NCBI GenBank assembly: GCA_940671915.1
Contig: CALNVZ010000218.1
Location: 39,653,512-39,717,511, forward strand
Source: Paracentrotus lividus
Lineage: Eukaryota > Echinodermata > Echinoidea > Camarodonta > Echinidae
Length of the DNA stretch: 64,000 nucleotides
Direction: 5' to 3'
Part shown: in pieces, positions 63,001 to 64,000 of the stretch
How the letters are laid out: each line of letters starts with the position of its first letter
Position numbering within the stretch: position 1 is the first letter of the stretch
Notes under the pieces: model-generated
The model's database searches: none
Seen by the model: the letters and a program-made list of their open reading frames with translations, nothing else
What the model was told of the DNA's origin: nothing
Program-made: the position numbers and the translations under genes

Positions 63001-64000
63001 ATAATTAAGTTCAAGAAAATGTAAAGATACGAGAAGAAACTTTGGAACCTGAACTATCGAATGAAGCCATTGGTTTTCAATTTGCTCTACATTTAGGTGC
63101 GATTATTGCCGGTTTAAAAAAAGCTTTTCTTTAAATGCCTTTTCTGCAAAACTAACTTTCGCATCGAAATGCGCAGAGAGGAGGGTTCGTGGTGCGGGCA
63201 ACGAAATATAATCAATCAACGCCAAAAAAATTGATGACCCAAAAAGGGTCTAAAAATTGTACTAAACAACATAAAAAATATCTAATTGAAGAATGATATT
63301 GCAATGATACTATAGATTATCTTAATTCATTTTGAGGTAGGTTTAAAACTGATTTCACTAATTATTATTGAGAAGTTTCTTCATTAACCAAGAGGGCAAC
63401 AGACAGCCATTTTTCAGTACAGCCTTATTTTGGTTTGCAGCTGTATGTGGGGCATGGATGGCTGTCATAAACTAAGTAGAACTAATTGTGGAGCCATAAT
63501 ACTCCTTGGTTATACAGTGGATCTATATTTATTTTATTCATTTTTTGTACACAACCTACTTTAAAATGTCTGCAATTGACCGAAGCATGCTACGATTGCC
63601 GGCCAGCCCACTTGCACTTTTTGCATGGTCAATTATTATTGACCTTGCACCGCTGAGTAGCTATACATGGCGGACACTCACTCCTGAAAAGCATGATTTT
63701 TCTGCCTTGTTTTTTTAAATCATCAGACGTTTATACTATTCAAAATGTGTCCTATGTTAAAAGTGTAGATATAAATCTATAATGCCTATATCTTACTTTT
63801 TTAATTTTTAAAAAATGTAAAAAAAAACTGGGAAAAAGGTCACCGCTTAGCGTAGGTGTGTTCTCCGTGGGATCTTGCAGAAAAGAGCATTTTTCTCTCG
63901 AGAGCGTTAGTCTCGTATATAGGCGTCTTAATTTTATCACTCAAGCAATGAGATAGATTTTCTAGATCTTTACTCGCTGGATCAGGGAAATTTATTTGTT
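63001..64000. other. No feature supported
   Basis: AT-rich. A gagaggagggttcgtggtgc word at 63177 is a stray terminus of the array at 62006-63000 in the opposite orientation. No exon with signal-peptide character could be defended. Confidence 0.4.

Overview
Eukaryotic, AT-rich, intron-rich animal DNA. The abundance of acatgtacatgt-type runs, the many foldback/MITE repeats and the long repeat-filled introns suggest a marine invertebrate, most likely an echinoderm such as a sea urchin. That is an inference from texture; nothing in the window proves the species. There is no bacterial-style gene organisation.

One real protein gene dominates: a minus-strand SUCO (SUN domain-containing ossification factor, Opt/Slp1 'mid-SUN' family) gene. 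I could assemble 18 coding segments with GT-AG junctions and matching phases from 61076 down to the stop codon at 6749-6751. They total 4501 nt, about 1500 codons. Order of the protein: acidic Glu/Lys-rich luminal region, SUN domain, a linker, a long Ser/Thr/Pro-rich region, coiled coil, one membrane segment, and a basic Gly/Asn-rich tail. The first exon(s), with start codon and signal peptide, are not found and probably lie beyond 64000.

Layout. 1-6748: downstream flank with a large foldback element rich in AGGTCA half-sites and a palindromic array of a TTGGTCTAAT-type unit. 6749-20350 (copy A): the 3' two-thirds of SUCO, with introns carrying a 3.9-kb PIF/Harbinger-like element, smaller MITEs, a tRNA-like SINE and fragments of the gene's own exons. 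20351-21672: a minisatellite built from the acceptor and 5' part of a SUN-domain exon. 21673-22655: assembly gap. 22656-about 45140 (copy B): the same locus again from A position 898 onward, differing mostly by single-base insertions and deletions that break most exons, and extending the minisatellite past the point where A runs into the gap. 45141-61076: single-copy upstream part of SUCO, containing the start of the SUN domain and the acidic exons, with Tc1-like and TTAA-type MITEs, LINE remnants and a palindromic TGACGTCA-bearing repeat in its introns. 61077-64000: further repeats, including a tandem array of about 267-bp units.

The A/B duplication is most simply an assembly artefact (an unpolished second version of one locus beside a gap), not a gene duplication. 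The most interesting biology is the repeated capture of acceptor-side fragments of SUCO exons inside SUCO introns, above all the SUN-exon minisatellite with at least 20 near-identical decoy 3' splice sites.
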